A stretch of DNA of 37,179 nt from a bacterium (GTDB taxonomy: Bacteria; Krumholzibacteriota; Krumholzibacteriia; LZORAL124-64-63): NCBI GenBank assembly GCA_016712675.1, contig JADJQR010000005.1:1-37179 (forward strand), written 5' to 3'. The notes below the pieces were generated by a model that saw nothing but the letters and a program-made list of their open reading frames with translations, was not told the origin of the DNA and made no database searches. The translations under genes were made by a program, and so were the position numbers. This document shows, in pieces, positions 7,091 to 13,617 of the stretch (its first letter is position 1; each line of letters opens with the position of its first letter).

Positions 7091-7304
7091 CTTCGGGTGT
7101 CCTCTCGGTGGCGACGATGTTGTAGGTGGGGCAGGGCCAGTCGTAGTCGTCGTGGGCGCAGACGGTCATTCCGTCGGGGTGCTGCTTCGGCTTGTGCAAC
7201 TTCCGCAGTTGGATGGAGCGCGCCGAGCACTCCTTGACGTGGTCCGAGCACTCCTTGACGTAGTCGACGATCGCGTCGCCGACCCAGGTGTCGCTGTCAC
7301 TCAT
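7077..7304 (-). CDS. 75-aa phage protein, unknown function
   Basis: It contains a short internal duplication (YVKECSDHVKECS) and ends CAHDDYDWPCPTYNIVATERT, a WPCPT-type ending that I associate with small actinophage proteins of unknown role. The ATG at 7304 has a CGAGAGGAAA ribosome site upstream. The C-terminus overlaps the start of the next gene by 14 nt. Confidence 0.62.
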   Translation of the reverse strand: MSDSDTWVGDAIVDYVKECSDHVKECSARSIQLRKLHKPKQHPDGMTVCAHDDYDWPCPTYNIVATERTPEDDNR

Positions 7305-7366
7305 CGGTGTTTCCTCTCGTTGCGTTTGGCGATGATGCGGTCGTAGACGGCCTGCTTGGCGTTCAT
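7301..7366 (-). CDS. Possible 21-aa basic peptide
   Basis: MNAKQAVYDRIIAKRNERKHR, linked by ATGA to the next gene and starting 12 nt after the methylase stop. No clear ribosome site of its own. It could be a real micro-protein or only the leader that carries the next gene's Shine-Dalgarno. Confidence 0.33.
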   Translation of the reverse strand: MNAKQAVYDRIIAKRNERKHR

Positions 7367-7378
7367 GCGGGTGGTCGA

Positions 7379-8362
7379 TCACAGGAGCACCCCTTGCTCG
7401 CTTGAGCGGCAGGCGGGCGACATCCACAGGCGCTCGCGGCGCCCCGCCGTCGGGTCGGAGTTGTAGCCGGCGCCGCCGCCTGCGCGACCGTTTACCTTTG
7501 TCCAACCGAGCGTCAGGAGCGCATCGTGTTCGCTGTCGAAGCCGCACAGGACTATTCGCAAGTCGTCCGGCGCATCAGCGGCCCACTCGTGTACCTGCTG
7601 CGCGATGCCGTCCTCGCTGTGTGCGTACAGGTCGCCGCTGGTGGCGTACGGTGGGTCGAGGAACACGGCGATGCTGCCGTCGCCGCCGGTCTTGGCGCGG
7701 GAGGCGGCGGGGGTGAGGACGCGGCGCCAGTCGCCGCAGGTGATCCGCACCCGCTGCAGTCGTTCGGACAGTCGTCGCATCAGTACCGCCACCCCCCGCC
7801 CCGCGTTGCCGAGGTGCGGGAGTTCGCGGTTCACCCCCCGCCCCGCGTTGCCGAGGTGCGGGAGTTCGCGGTTCACCCCCCGCCCCGCGTCGCCGAGGTG
7901 CGGGAGTTTGCGTGAGTCGACCAATCTGTCGTCGAGGATGATCCAGGGGCCGGGGCCGAACGGGTCACCGATCCCGGCCGCCATGACGTAGAGCCACCAG
8001 CCGGCGGCCTTGGCGTCGTGCGCTTCGGGGTCGCCCTCCAGCCACGCGACAAGGTCGGGCGTGCGCCGCTGCTGCAGCCACGCAAGGCGAGCGTGATAGT
8101 CGATCTCGGTGACGGGGCCGACGGCGTGCCGCGCAACATCGTCGGGCGCGAGTTGGATAGCGCGCCAGGTGTTGACCAGCCAGCCGTCGGCATCGTTGAT
8201 GGTTTCGACGCGACGGCCTCGGAACGGCGGCCGCGTCAGGAGCACGGCGGCTGATCCTGCGAACGGCTCGATGTAGCCGCCGGGGTCACCGATCGCGTCC
8301 CATACGATCGCCGCGGCGCGGCGCTTGCCGCCGAAGTAAGGAAACGGCGCTTGCAGACTCAC
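7379..8362 (-). CDS. Dam-like (D12 class) DNA adenine methyltransferase with internal tandem repeats
   Basis: A 327-aa α-class N6-adenine methyltransferase. FPYFGGKR (residues 7-14) and EPFAGSAAV (32-40) form the SAM-binding region, and DPPY (236-239) is the catalytic motif. Between them residues 151-192 hold three 14-residue repeats (core LPHLGNAGRGVN), matching three 42-bp DNA repeats at 7790-7915. They lie where the target-recognition region of this class is expected. Probable role: modifying phage DNA to escape host restriction. The ATG overlaps the stop before it (ATGA). The enzyme is firmly identified; the target sequence is unknown. Confidence 0.9.
   Translation of the reverse strand: MSLQAPFPYFGGKRRAAAIVWDAIGDPGGYIEPFAGSAAVLLTRPPFRGRRVETINDADGWLVNTWRAIQLAPDDVARHAVGPVTEIDYHARLAWLQQRRTPDLVAWLEGDPEAHDAKAAGWWLYVMAAGIGDPFGPGPWIILDDRLVDSRKLPHLGDAGRGVNRELPHLGNAGRGVNRELPHLGNAGRGVAVLMRRLSERLQRVRITCGDWRRVLTPAASRAKTGGDGSIAVFLDPPYATSGDLYAHSEDGIAQQVHEWAADAPDDLRIVLCGFDSEHDALLTLGWTKVNGRAGGGAGYNSDPTAGRRERLWMSPACRSSEQGVLL
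7790..7915. repeat. Three 42-bp tandem repeats inside the methylase gene
   Basis: Units at 7790-7831, 7832-7873 and 7874-7915. The first two appear identical and the third differs at a few bases. The unit length is a multiple of 3, so gain or loss of units keeps the methylase frame. There are no spacers, so this is not a CRISPR array. Confidence 0.93.
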
Positions 8363-9024
8363 CCGTCCCTCCCGTTGGCGACGGCCTCCCGCACCCGCGC
8401 CACCTGCGCCCGCAGCGCCTCGACCTCGGCAATCAGGTTGACTTCATCGGCTGGGTCGGCGTAGTAGTTCCGGCCCTTCCAGCAGATGACCAACTCCTCC
8501 TCATCGGAGAAGCATTCGGGGCCGATGACGGTGGCGGCGGTGATCACCTCGGCGGGGAGGATCTTCTCGGCCAGGTCGAGGCGGAAGTCCTTCTTCTGGG
8601 TCACCCGGATCGCGATGCGCTTGTCCTCGTGGTCGACCAGCGAGGCAGCCGGCGGCCGGGCCTCGGGCACGGATTGCAGATTCATGGTGGGTTCCTCCCG
8701 TTGGGTTGATGGTGTTGCGATGGGCTTGGCGGCGTGCAGACCTGGCAGGCGTGCGGTCAGGTCGTGCCGGTTGTGGCGGGTGAGGTGTTGCGCGAGCGCT
8801 CGGGGGGTGGGGCTGCGGAAGCCGGTCAGTCGGGACAGCACCGCGTGGATGTTCGTCTCGCCACTGCTGGTGATGAAGTCGACGTCGTCGCAGATGTCGC
8901 AGATCTCGCGACGGCCGGGCTTGCAGAAGCGCTCATGATTGGCCATGGCGATCCTCACCAGGTCGGCCGGCACGTCATCGTCGGCCACCACGATGGCCTC
9001 GCAGTCGCGGCAGATGGTGCTCAT
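8359..9024 (-). CDS. Zinc-binding protein, possibly two genes fused in frame
   Basis: A continuous 221-codon frame. Residues 1-112 hold CRDC, HERFC and CDICDDVDF followed by a helical domain shared with the 5595-6065 protein. The second part starts at an in-frame ATG (8685) preceded by GGGAGG at good spacing. It reads as an independent 108-aa protein (MNLQSVPEARPPAAS ... GRNYYADPADEVNLIAEVEALRAQVARVREAV) with a C-terminal coiled coil. Either the stop between two genes was lost, or the second part is also made alone from the internal start. Function unknown for both parts. The ATG at 9024 overlaps the upstream stop (ATGA). Confidence 0.65.
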   Translation of the reverse strand: MSTICRDCEAIVVADDDVPADLVRIAMANHERFCKPGRREICDICDDVDFITSSGETNIHAVLSRLTGFRSPTPRALAQHLTRHNRHDLTARLPGLHAAKPIATPSTQREEPTMNLQSVPEARPPAASLVDHEDKRIAIRVTQKKDFRLDLAEKILPAEVITAATVIGPECFSDEEELVICWKGRNYYADPADEVNLIAEVEALRAQVARVREAVANGRDG

Positions 9025-9170
9025 GACGACCCCTGCAGGTGGTCGGTGCCCCACGGCCGAAGCACCACAGTGGGATCGCCCCACTTGCGCACCCGCCGGT
9101 AGTGGGTGTCGCAGTAGCCACGGGCACGGGCGGGCCTGGTGCAGTCGGGGGCGGCGCAAGTAGTAGTCAT
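9021..9170 (-). CDS. 49-aa Cys/His zinc-finger protein
   Basis: MTTTCAAPDCTRPARARGYC followed by DTHYRRVRKWGDP. The CxxxxC...C..HY pattern is that of small zinc-binding proteins that recur in actinophage early regions and resemble truncated HNH folds, though no catalytic HNH core is present here. The start abuts the upstream stop (TAG then ATG). Confidence 0.7.
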   Translation of the reverse strand: MTTTCAAPDCTRPARARGYCDTHYRRVRKWGDPTVVLRPWGTDHLQGSS

Positions 9171-9392
9171 CTAGAACAACTCCGACTGATTCTTCTGCTC
9201 GTCGAGTACGCGGAGGTTGCGGACCGCGGTCTGCGGCAATCCGGCGCTAGTTTGCGTCGGGCGGAGTTGCGCAACACCACGCCATTGCAGCCACTCCCCT
9301 TCGGTGCTCATGCCGGCGTGCTCGCCGACGTGGTGTTTGCGGATCTCGCAGCGGGCGCCGTTCGGTCCCCACGCGTTGCAGGCCGAGCTCAC
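9171..9392 (-). CDS. 73-aa phage protein with Cys/His N-terminus
   Basis: The N-terminal CNAWGPNGARCEIRKHHVGEH suggests a small zinc site (C...C...HH...H), then EWLQWRGVAQ, then a hydrophilic tail. The segment encoding WRGVAQ contains the 19-nt sequence also found at 6094-6112. The GTG start overlaps the methylase stop (GTGA). Function unknown. Confidence 0.65.
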   Translation of the reverse strand: MSSACNAWGPNGARCEIRKHHVGEHAGMSTEGEWLQWRGVAQLRPTQTSAGLPQTAVRNLRVLDEQKNQSELF

Positions 9393-10921
9393 AGCAGCGT
9401 CCTTTCGATCGGCTTGGACAGCCGCGCCTCGATCAGCGGCAGGTAGTCGGCCTCGCGTTCGATGGCGATGCAGCGGAAGCCCTCGACGACGCAGGCTTCG
9501 GCGGTGGTGCCGGACCCAGCGAACGGTTCGAGGACGACGCCGCCGGGTGGTGTGACGAGCCGCACCAGCCACCGCATCAGGTCGAGGGGCTTCACGGTGG
9601 GATGTGCGACGCCGTCGCCGCGTGGCCGTTCGGCGCTGCTGGCCTTGGCGGTGTAGTAGAAGGCGGGGAAGAACCGCGACGCGCCGCCGGTGTCGCCGTA
9701 GCCGATCTCGGTGCCGCTGATGTCGTAACCCTCGGCGTCGGCGTTGTAGACGCTGCGTGGCTTGAACGCGGCCACGCCTACCGACGTCGACACCCCCGAC
9801 TGCGCGTCCATCTCGGCGCACGGACACCCCGCACCACACCCGCCGTCGGGGTCGCAGTCGGGGGCGTGGGTGAGGATCGTGTTCGCAGGCCAACGGCCGG
9901 TCGGCTGCACGAACTCCTGCGAACTGCGGCGGTTGATGCCGCTGCCGTATGTGTCGCCGTCCGGCAGGTCTGGGAGGTGGGCCGCGTATCTGCCACCCTT
10001 CAGGCTGTCCTCAGTCCCAATCCGACACCCGTCCACGTTGATCGCCCCGGTGCCGTGCGCGAGCACGTTGCCGGCGACGGTGCCGACCAGCGGTTTGCGG
10101 GCGACGACGATGGGTTCGTGGCTTGGTTTGAGGGCGGTGCCCCAGCCGTCCCACTGGCGGGCGGCGTCGGTGGCGCCGCCGTCTACTTCGTGGTAGCCAA
10201 CCTCGCGAGACTTCTCGATCCACGGCCGCGTATCAGTCGACCCGGCCATCGTGCCGCTAGTTGCGGGGCGTGGTGGCACTCGCACCTTCTCCCGCGTCGC
10301 CCCGGCCGCCTTGTCGATGGCCTTGGACACGTCCAGCGACTTCGGGAATCCGCTGCCGTATGTCCAGTGAATGCTGTCGCGGATCTCGAACCCGGCGTCC
10401 TCGATGGCGCACGCCATGCGGTGGTAGGTGCGGGTGCCGCCGAAGGCGAGCAGGTGCCCGCCGGGGCGAAGGACGCGGAGACATTCGGCTGCCCACAGTT
10501 GGCACCACTGCTGGAAGGCGAGCATTTCGACGGGCTGCTCGTCGACCCATTCGTGCTGCCAGTCGTGGTCGCTGCTACCGCCGCACTGCTGGCGATTCTT
10601 GAAGGCGTCCCGCTTGCCGCATCGTCCGCACTTGTAGGTGCTGCGACGCTTGTGGAAGGAGACTCCCGTCCGACCCTGTGGAGTCGATGGGTCGCGGGCG
10701 ATTCCCGCGCCGCTCTGCGCGTGCTCCCACCCTGGGCGAAACCGCTTCACCATGTCGGCGGGCGCAAACGAGTACGAGTCCCATTCCTTGCCCATGAACT
10801 CCAGCCCGTACGGCGGATCTGTCACCACCGCGTCAACCGAGGCGTCGGGCAGTCCGCGCAGCACGTCGAGGCAGTCGCCGTGGTAGACGGTGACGTCGCC
10901 GTCGTCGTAGTGGGGGTTCAC
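9389..10921 (-). CDS. β-class site-specific DNA methyltransferase (N6-adenine or N4-cytosine)
   Basis: A 510-aa enzyme. DPPYG (35-38) is near the N-terminus and the SAM-binding FAGSGTT (467-473) near the C-terminus, the β-class order. Between them are a zinc-like insert (YKCGRCGKRDAF ... CGG) and a second Cys-rich patch (CDPDGGCGAGCPC), so the recognition region is large. The GTG start at 10921 overlaps the preceding TGA. With the Dam-like enzyme downstream, the phage carries two methyltransferases of different classes, most simply explained as protection against host restriction. No cognate restriction nuclease is seen. Confidence 0.92.
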   Translation of the reverse strand: MNPHYDDGDVTVYHGDCLDVLRGLPDASVDAVVTDPPYGLEFMGKEWDSYSFAPADMVKRFRPGWEHAQSGAGIARDPSTPQGRTGVSFHKRRSTYKCGRCGKRDAFKNRQQCGGSSDHDWQHEWVDEQPVEMLAFQQWCQLWAAECLRVLRPGGHLLAFGGTRTYHRMACAIEDAGFEIRDSIHWTYGSGFPKSLDVSKAIDKAAGATREKVRVPPRPATSGTMAGSTDTRPWIEKSREVGYHEVDGGATDAARQWDGWGTALKPSHEPIVVARKPLVGTVAGNVLAHGTGAINVDGCRIGTEDSLKGGRYAAHLPDLPDGDTYGSGINRRSSQEFVQPTGRWPANTILTHAPDCDPDGGCGAGCPCAEMDAQSGVSTSVGVAAFKPRSVYNADAEGYDISGTEIGYGDTGGASRFFPAFYYTAKASSAERPRGDGVAHPTVKPLDLMRWLVRLVTPPGGVVLEPFAGSGTTAEACVVEGFRCIAIEREADYLPLIEARLSKPIERTLL

Positions 10922-11082
10922 GACGCCACCTCGCAGACGTGGGCTTCCAGGTAGGGCCAGCCGTCGGTCGGCTGGGTCAGCAGCTGCCGTGCGTCGTCGG
11001 TGTCGGTGGCGTGGCCGCAGACGACGAGGGCGGCGTCGCGGCGTTCGTGCTCGATGCGTTCGTAGATGTCGGTGCGGATCAT
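10918..11082 (-). CDS. 54-aa phage protein, unknown function
   Basis: MIRTDIYERIEHERRDAAL followed by VVCGHATDTDDARQLLTQP and GWPYLEAHVCEVAS. Mostly helical, with two Cys and one His. Four-nt overlaps at both ends (ATGA, GTGA) indicate translational coupling. No family recognised. Confidence 0.62.
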   Translation of the reverse strand: MIRTDIYERIEHERRDAALVVCGHATDTDDARQLLTQPTDGWPYLEAHVCEVAS

Positions 11083-11207
11083 TGCGCCTCCACCCAGGCC
11101 AGCGCGATGCGCGACCAGTGCTCGAGGCTGGTGCGCATCGGCCAGGGCGCATCCGTGGGCAGGACCTGGTCGCCGGACAGCATCAGCATCCAGTCGTTCG
11201 CACTCAT
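11079..11207 (-). CDS. 42-aa protein, stand-alone ANDWMLMLSGD module
   Basis: Starts MSANDWMLMLSGDQVLPTDA and ends LEHWSRIALAWVEAQ. The same module forms the C-terminus of the resolvase-like nuclease at 12344-12779 (AANDWMLMLSGDEVLPTDA ... WSRMALAWVEG), so it exists both free and fused in this genome. A GGAGAGG ribosome site precedes the ATG, which overlaps the upstream stop (ATGA). A small helical interaction module is likely; the function is unknown. Confidence 0.72.
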   Translation of the reverse strand: MSANDWMLMLSGDQVLPTDAPWPMRTSLEHWSRIALAWVEAQ

Positions 11208-11926
11208 GCGCCTCTCCTCATGTCGGGGTCGTCGGGGTGGATCGGGCCGATGACTTCACCCCACGGGCGAGTCAAGGTGTCGTAGGCATCAGTGGAGATC
11301 AGGTCTCGCGCCACCAGAGACCACGCCGCGTACCCCGCCGCGTCCCCCGCCGCGTACCCCGCCGCGTCCCACGCCGCGTCCCACGCCGTGTACCTCGCCG
11401 CGGCCCTCGCCGCGTACCACGCCGCGTCCCACGCCGCGTCCCACGCCGCGTCCCACGCCGTGTACCTCGCCGCGGCCCTCGCCGCGTCCCACGCCGCGTA
11501 CCTCGCCGCGGCCCTCGCCGCGGCCCTCGCCGCGTACCACGCCGCGTGTAGTCGCTTAATCTCGGCTGCGGTGAGACACCGCGCCCGCTCGATCAGCGCC
11601 GCGACCTGTTCGCCCTGCGGCCCGAACGCCTCATGCGCGGGCAACTCCCGCAGAACTCGGACCTCACGGCACCCGATCTTGTGCGGGTGACCCTCGCCGC
11701 GGTGAAACTCCCCGACAGGCTCCACCTCGAACAGTCGGCAGGGCCACGTCATCCCGTCGCATTCAGTCGGCACGGTGGCCAGGTGCAGCCAGCCGGGACC
11801 GGGGAACTCCGTTTCGTCGGAGTCGAGTCGGATCGTGTCGCCGGAAGCCAGGGCCGCGCCGTAGTCGACGGTGCCGGTGTAGAAGTCGGTTCCGTCCGGG
11901 CGGGTTGCCTTGTAGTAACTACTCAT
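11204..11926 (-). CDS. Tetrapeptide-alanine-repeat protein, copy A
   Basis: A 240-aa protein. Residues 1-~125 form a globular domain (YYKATRPDGTDFYTGTVDYG ... FPGPGWLHLATVPTEC ... PCRLFEVEPVGE ... VRVLRELPAHEAFGPQGEQVAALI). Then about 19 repeats of four residues with consensus AA(W/R/G)(D/Y/A) follow, and a conserved C-terminus (LTRPWGEVIGPIHPDDPD). It is a clear paralogue of 12952-13617, which has about 13 repeats. The repeats would form a long alanine-rich helix with Trp/Arg/Asp every fourth position. Function unknown. Confidence 0.8.
   Translation of the reverse strand: MSSYYKATRPDGTDFYTGTVDYGAALASGDTIRLDSDETEFPGPGWLHLATVPTECDGMTWPCRLFEVEPVGEFHRGEGHPHKIGCREVRVLRELPAHEAFGPQGEQVAALIERARCLTAAEIKRLHAAWYAARAAARAAARYAAWDAARAAARYTAWDAAWDAAWDAAWYAARAAARYTAWDAAWDAAGYAAGDAAGYAAWSLVARDLISTDAYDTLTRPWGEVIGPIHPDDPDMRRGA
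11324..11551. repeat. 12-bp tandem repeats coding for AAWD tetrapeptides
   Basis: About 19 imperfect 12-bp units (core GCCGCGTCCCAC or GCCGCGTACC on the plus strand). Because the unit is a multiple of 3, copy-number change keeps the frame. The long Arg/Pro frames on the opposite strand are shadows of this repeat. Confidence 0.88.
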
Positions 11927-12276
11927 GCGTCACCGCCGTCGAGGGCGTCGGATTCCCAGGGCGTGGTGCCGTCCCAGTGTTCGGACTGTTCGGCGTCGTC
12001 TTCTGTGTCGACGATCAGCACGAGCAAGCCGCCACCGACTACGTCACCCACGACCTCCCCGTGCCATTTCGGCCGCTTCTCGTATTGAGAGCACCATGCG
12101 ACGGTCTGTGGACTCCAATCGGGTCCTCGTCCTACGTGCTCGGTGGGCTCTCCGAGCAGCAGTTGGAGGATGATCGGGCAGCCGTCCTCCGGCCCGGCGG
12201 CGTCGTGGATGCAGGTTTCGCACCAGGCGGCGCTCCATGCGTCCCACTCACTTCCGTTGCTGAAGTAGGCGGTCAT
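11923..12276 (-). CDS. 117-aa phage protein with CxxC and DDAEQSEHWDG tail
   Basis: The N-terminus MTAYFSNGSEWDAWSAAWCETC ... GCPIILQLLLGE, then PDWSPQTVAWCSQYEKRP, resembles small actinophage proteins of unknown function with a CxxC zinc site. A short β segment (GLLVLIVDTE) leads into the DDAEQSEHWDG tail shared with 6549-6740. The ATG overlaps the stop of the preceding 24-aa gene (ATGA). Confidence 0.68.
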   Translation of the reverse strand: MTAYFSNGSEWDAWSAAWCETCIHDAAGPEDGCPIILQLLLGEPTEHVGRGPDWSPQTVAWCSQYEKRPKWHGEVVGDVVGGGLLVLIVDTEDDAEQSEHWDGTTPWESDALDGGDA

Positions 12277-12347
12277 CGGGTGCCGTCCTTTCGGTACATG
12301 TAGTAGGTGGCGGCCAGCGAGCTGCGTCCGCAGATGGAGCAGTTCAT
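12273..12347 (-). CDS. 24-aa CxxC micro-protein
   Basis: MNCSICGRSSLAATYYMYRK plus four residues. It begins with a CxxC knuckle. Its ATG overlaps the stop of the frame-corrected nuclease gene (ATGA at 12344-12347) and its own TGA overlaps the next ATG, so it fits exactly in the coupled chain. It is otherwise read as the tail of the uncorrected nuclease frame. Half a zinc ribbon; may pair with another small protein. Confidence 0.5.
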   Translation of the reverse strand: MNCSICGRSSLAATYYMYRKDGTR

Positions 12348-12779
12348 GTCAGCCCCTCCACCCATGCCAGGGCCATCCGTGACCAGTCGGCCAGCGATGC
12401 GCGCAGCGCCCAGGGTGCGTCGGTGGGCAGCACCTCGTCCCCGGACAGCATCAGCATCCAGTCGTTCGCGGCCATCACCGCATCCCAGTTCTCCACGCAC
12501 CCCTTTGCGGGCGACGATCAGCACCCCGAGATCCGCGCCGGCGTGCACCGCTTCCCGTTCGGTCTCCTCGAGCCAGCGGCCCAGCTGGGCGTCACTGAAG
12601 GCATGGTCGCGATACTTCACCTCGGCGATGATCAGCGGGATGCGGGATACCACCAGGTCGCCCTGGTCGCGGTCGCCGCGCAGCGGTTGCCGGTCGGCCT
12701 GCGGCCAGCCGGACGCCTGCAGATACCGCTTGGCGGTGGTTTCCATTCGCGTGCCCTTGTCGCGGGACGGATTCGCCAT
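12344..12779 (-). pseudogene. Holliday-junction-resolvase-like nuclease, frame interrupted
   Basis: From ATG 12779 the frame gives KGTRMETTAKRYLQASG, then GDRDQGDLVV and LIIAEVKYRD, the G..E...L...G / D-x(n)-EVK core of resolvase-like PD-(D/E)XK enzymes, and GVLIVARKG. At the GGGG run (CCCC, 12500-12503) the frame turns into improbable sequence. Skipping one base continues sensibly as CVENWDAV then AANDWMLMLSGDEVLPTDA to a stop at 12344, which then overlaps the next ATG. Corrected length 144 aa. The alternative is that the ANDWMLM part is a separate gene starting at an internal ATG, as at 11079-11207, but no ribosome site precedes it. Confidence 0.68.
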
Positions 12780-12955
12780 CAGCGCTTCACCTGCTCCCCG
12801 ATGATCCGCTCGAAGTCCGTGCGTAGCCGGCGGTCCTCACGCCACACCCGCGCCACCCCGATCGCCGAGGCCACGACCAGCAGAAGTGTGGCCAGGGCCA
12901 TCGGTGCGAGCACGATCAGCGCGCAGATCGCCAACAGGTTCAGGACTGTGTTCAT
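12779..12955 (-). CDS. 58-aa single-span membrane protein
   Basis: MNTVLNLLAICALIVLAPMA and the following LATLLLVVASAIGVA form one long or two short membrane segments, followed by a basic cytoplasmic tail (REDRRLRTDFERII). The ATG overlaps the upstream stop (ATGA) and its TGA overlaps the nuclease start (TGATG). Role unknown. Confidence 0.68.
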   Translation of the reverse strand: MNTVLNLLAICALIVLAPMALATLLLVVASAIGVARVWREDRRLRTDFERIIGEQVKR

Positions 12956-13617
12956 GGTGTCTCCGTCCAGTCGGGGTCGTCGGGGTGGATGGGTCCGATC
13001 ACGGATCGCCACGCGCCGGTGAGCAGGTCGTATTCGCCCTGGTTCCAGCTGGGGTGGTGGCCAATCAGGTCACGCAAGACGAGTGCCCGAGCGGCGTCCC
13101 AAGCGGCGTACCGAGCGGCGCACCGAGCGGCGCACCGAGCGGCGTCCCGAGCGGCGTCCCGAGCGGCGTCCCGAGCGGCGTCCCCAGCGGCTTCCCAAGC
13201 GGCGCCCCGAGCGGCGTCCCAAGCGGCGACCCAAGCGGTGTACAGGCGGTCAAGTTCGGCGGCGCTCAACGTCCGGCAGCACTCGATCAACGCCGCGACC
13301 TGCTCACCCTGCGGCCCGAACACGCGGTGCGCCTCAATCTCGCGCAGCACCCGGACGCTACGAGCCCCGATCTTGTGCGGGTGGGCGGTGTCCATGCACA
13401 CGTCCCCAACCGGCTCGACCTCGAACAGGCGGCACGGCCACGACATCCCCACGCATTCGGTCGGGACCGTCGCCAAGTGGTACCAGCCAGGACCCGGAAA
13501 CTCACCTTCGCCGGACAGGGCCGGGGTCGGCTCGCCGGACGCCAGTGCGGCCGCGTAGTCGACGGTGCCGGCGTAGAAGTCGGTCCCGTCGGGCTGAGTC
13601 GCTTTCCAGTAGGTCAC
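12952..13617 (-). CDS. Tetrapeptide-alanine-repeat protein, copy B
   Basis: A 221-aa paralogue of 11204-11926: the same N-terminal domain (TYWKATQPDGTDFYAGTVDY ... FPGPGWYHLATVPTEC ... CRLFEVEPVGD ... VLREIEAHRVFGPQGEQVAALI), about 13 AA(W/R/G)(D/E/C/Y) repeats, and the same C-terminal VIGPIHPDDPDW. The DNA repeat is a different 12-bp unit (core GAGCGGCGTCCC on the plus strand, 13084-13230) from copy A, so the arrays expanded independently after duplication. The GTG at 13617 overlaps the upstream TGA. Function unknown. Confidence 0.8.
   Translation of the reverse strand: MTYWKATQPDGTDFYAGTVDYAAALASGEPTPALSGEGEFPGPGWYHLATVPTECVGMSWPCRLFEVEPVGDVCMDTAHPHKIGARSVRVLREIEAHRVFGPQGEQVAALIECCRTLSAAELDRLYTAWVAAWDAARGAAWEAAGDAARDAARDAARDAARCAARCAARYAAWDAARALVLRDLIGHHPSWNQGEYDLLTGAWRSVIGPIHPDDPDWTETP
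13084..13240. repeat. 12-bp tandem repeats in copy B
   Basis: About 13 units with core GAGCGGCGTCCC / AGCGGCGCACCG on the plus strand, encoding the AARD/AARC/AAWD tetrapeptides. Adjacent units are often identical, typical of recent slippage. Confidence 0.88.

Noticed and set aside
7790-7915. CRISPR-like repeat array
   Set aside because: The units are directly adjacent, without spacers, and code for a continuous peptide repeat inside a methylase.
11066-11551. Plus-strand VPRR-repeat protein
   Set aside because: It is the complement of the 12-bp alanine repeats; repeats of 12 bp leave all frames open. The minus-strand frame has conserved flanking domains and a paralogue.
13065-13253. Minus-strand LGTP-repeat frame
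   Set aside because: Another shadow of the 12-bp repeat in copy B; the flanks are not coding-like.
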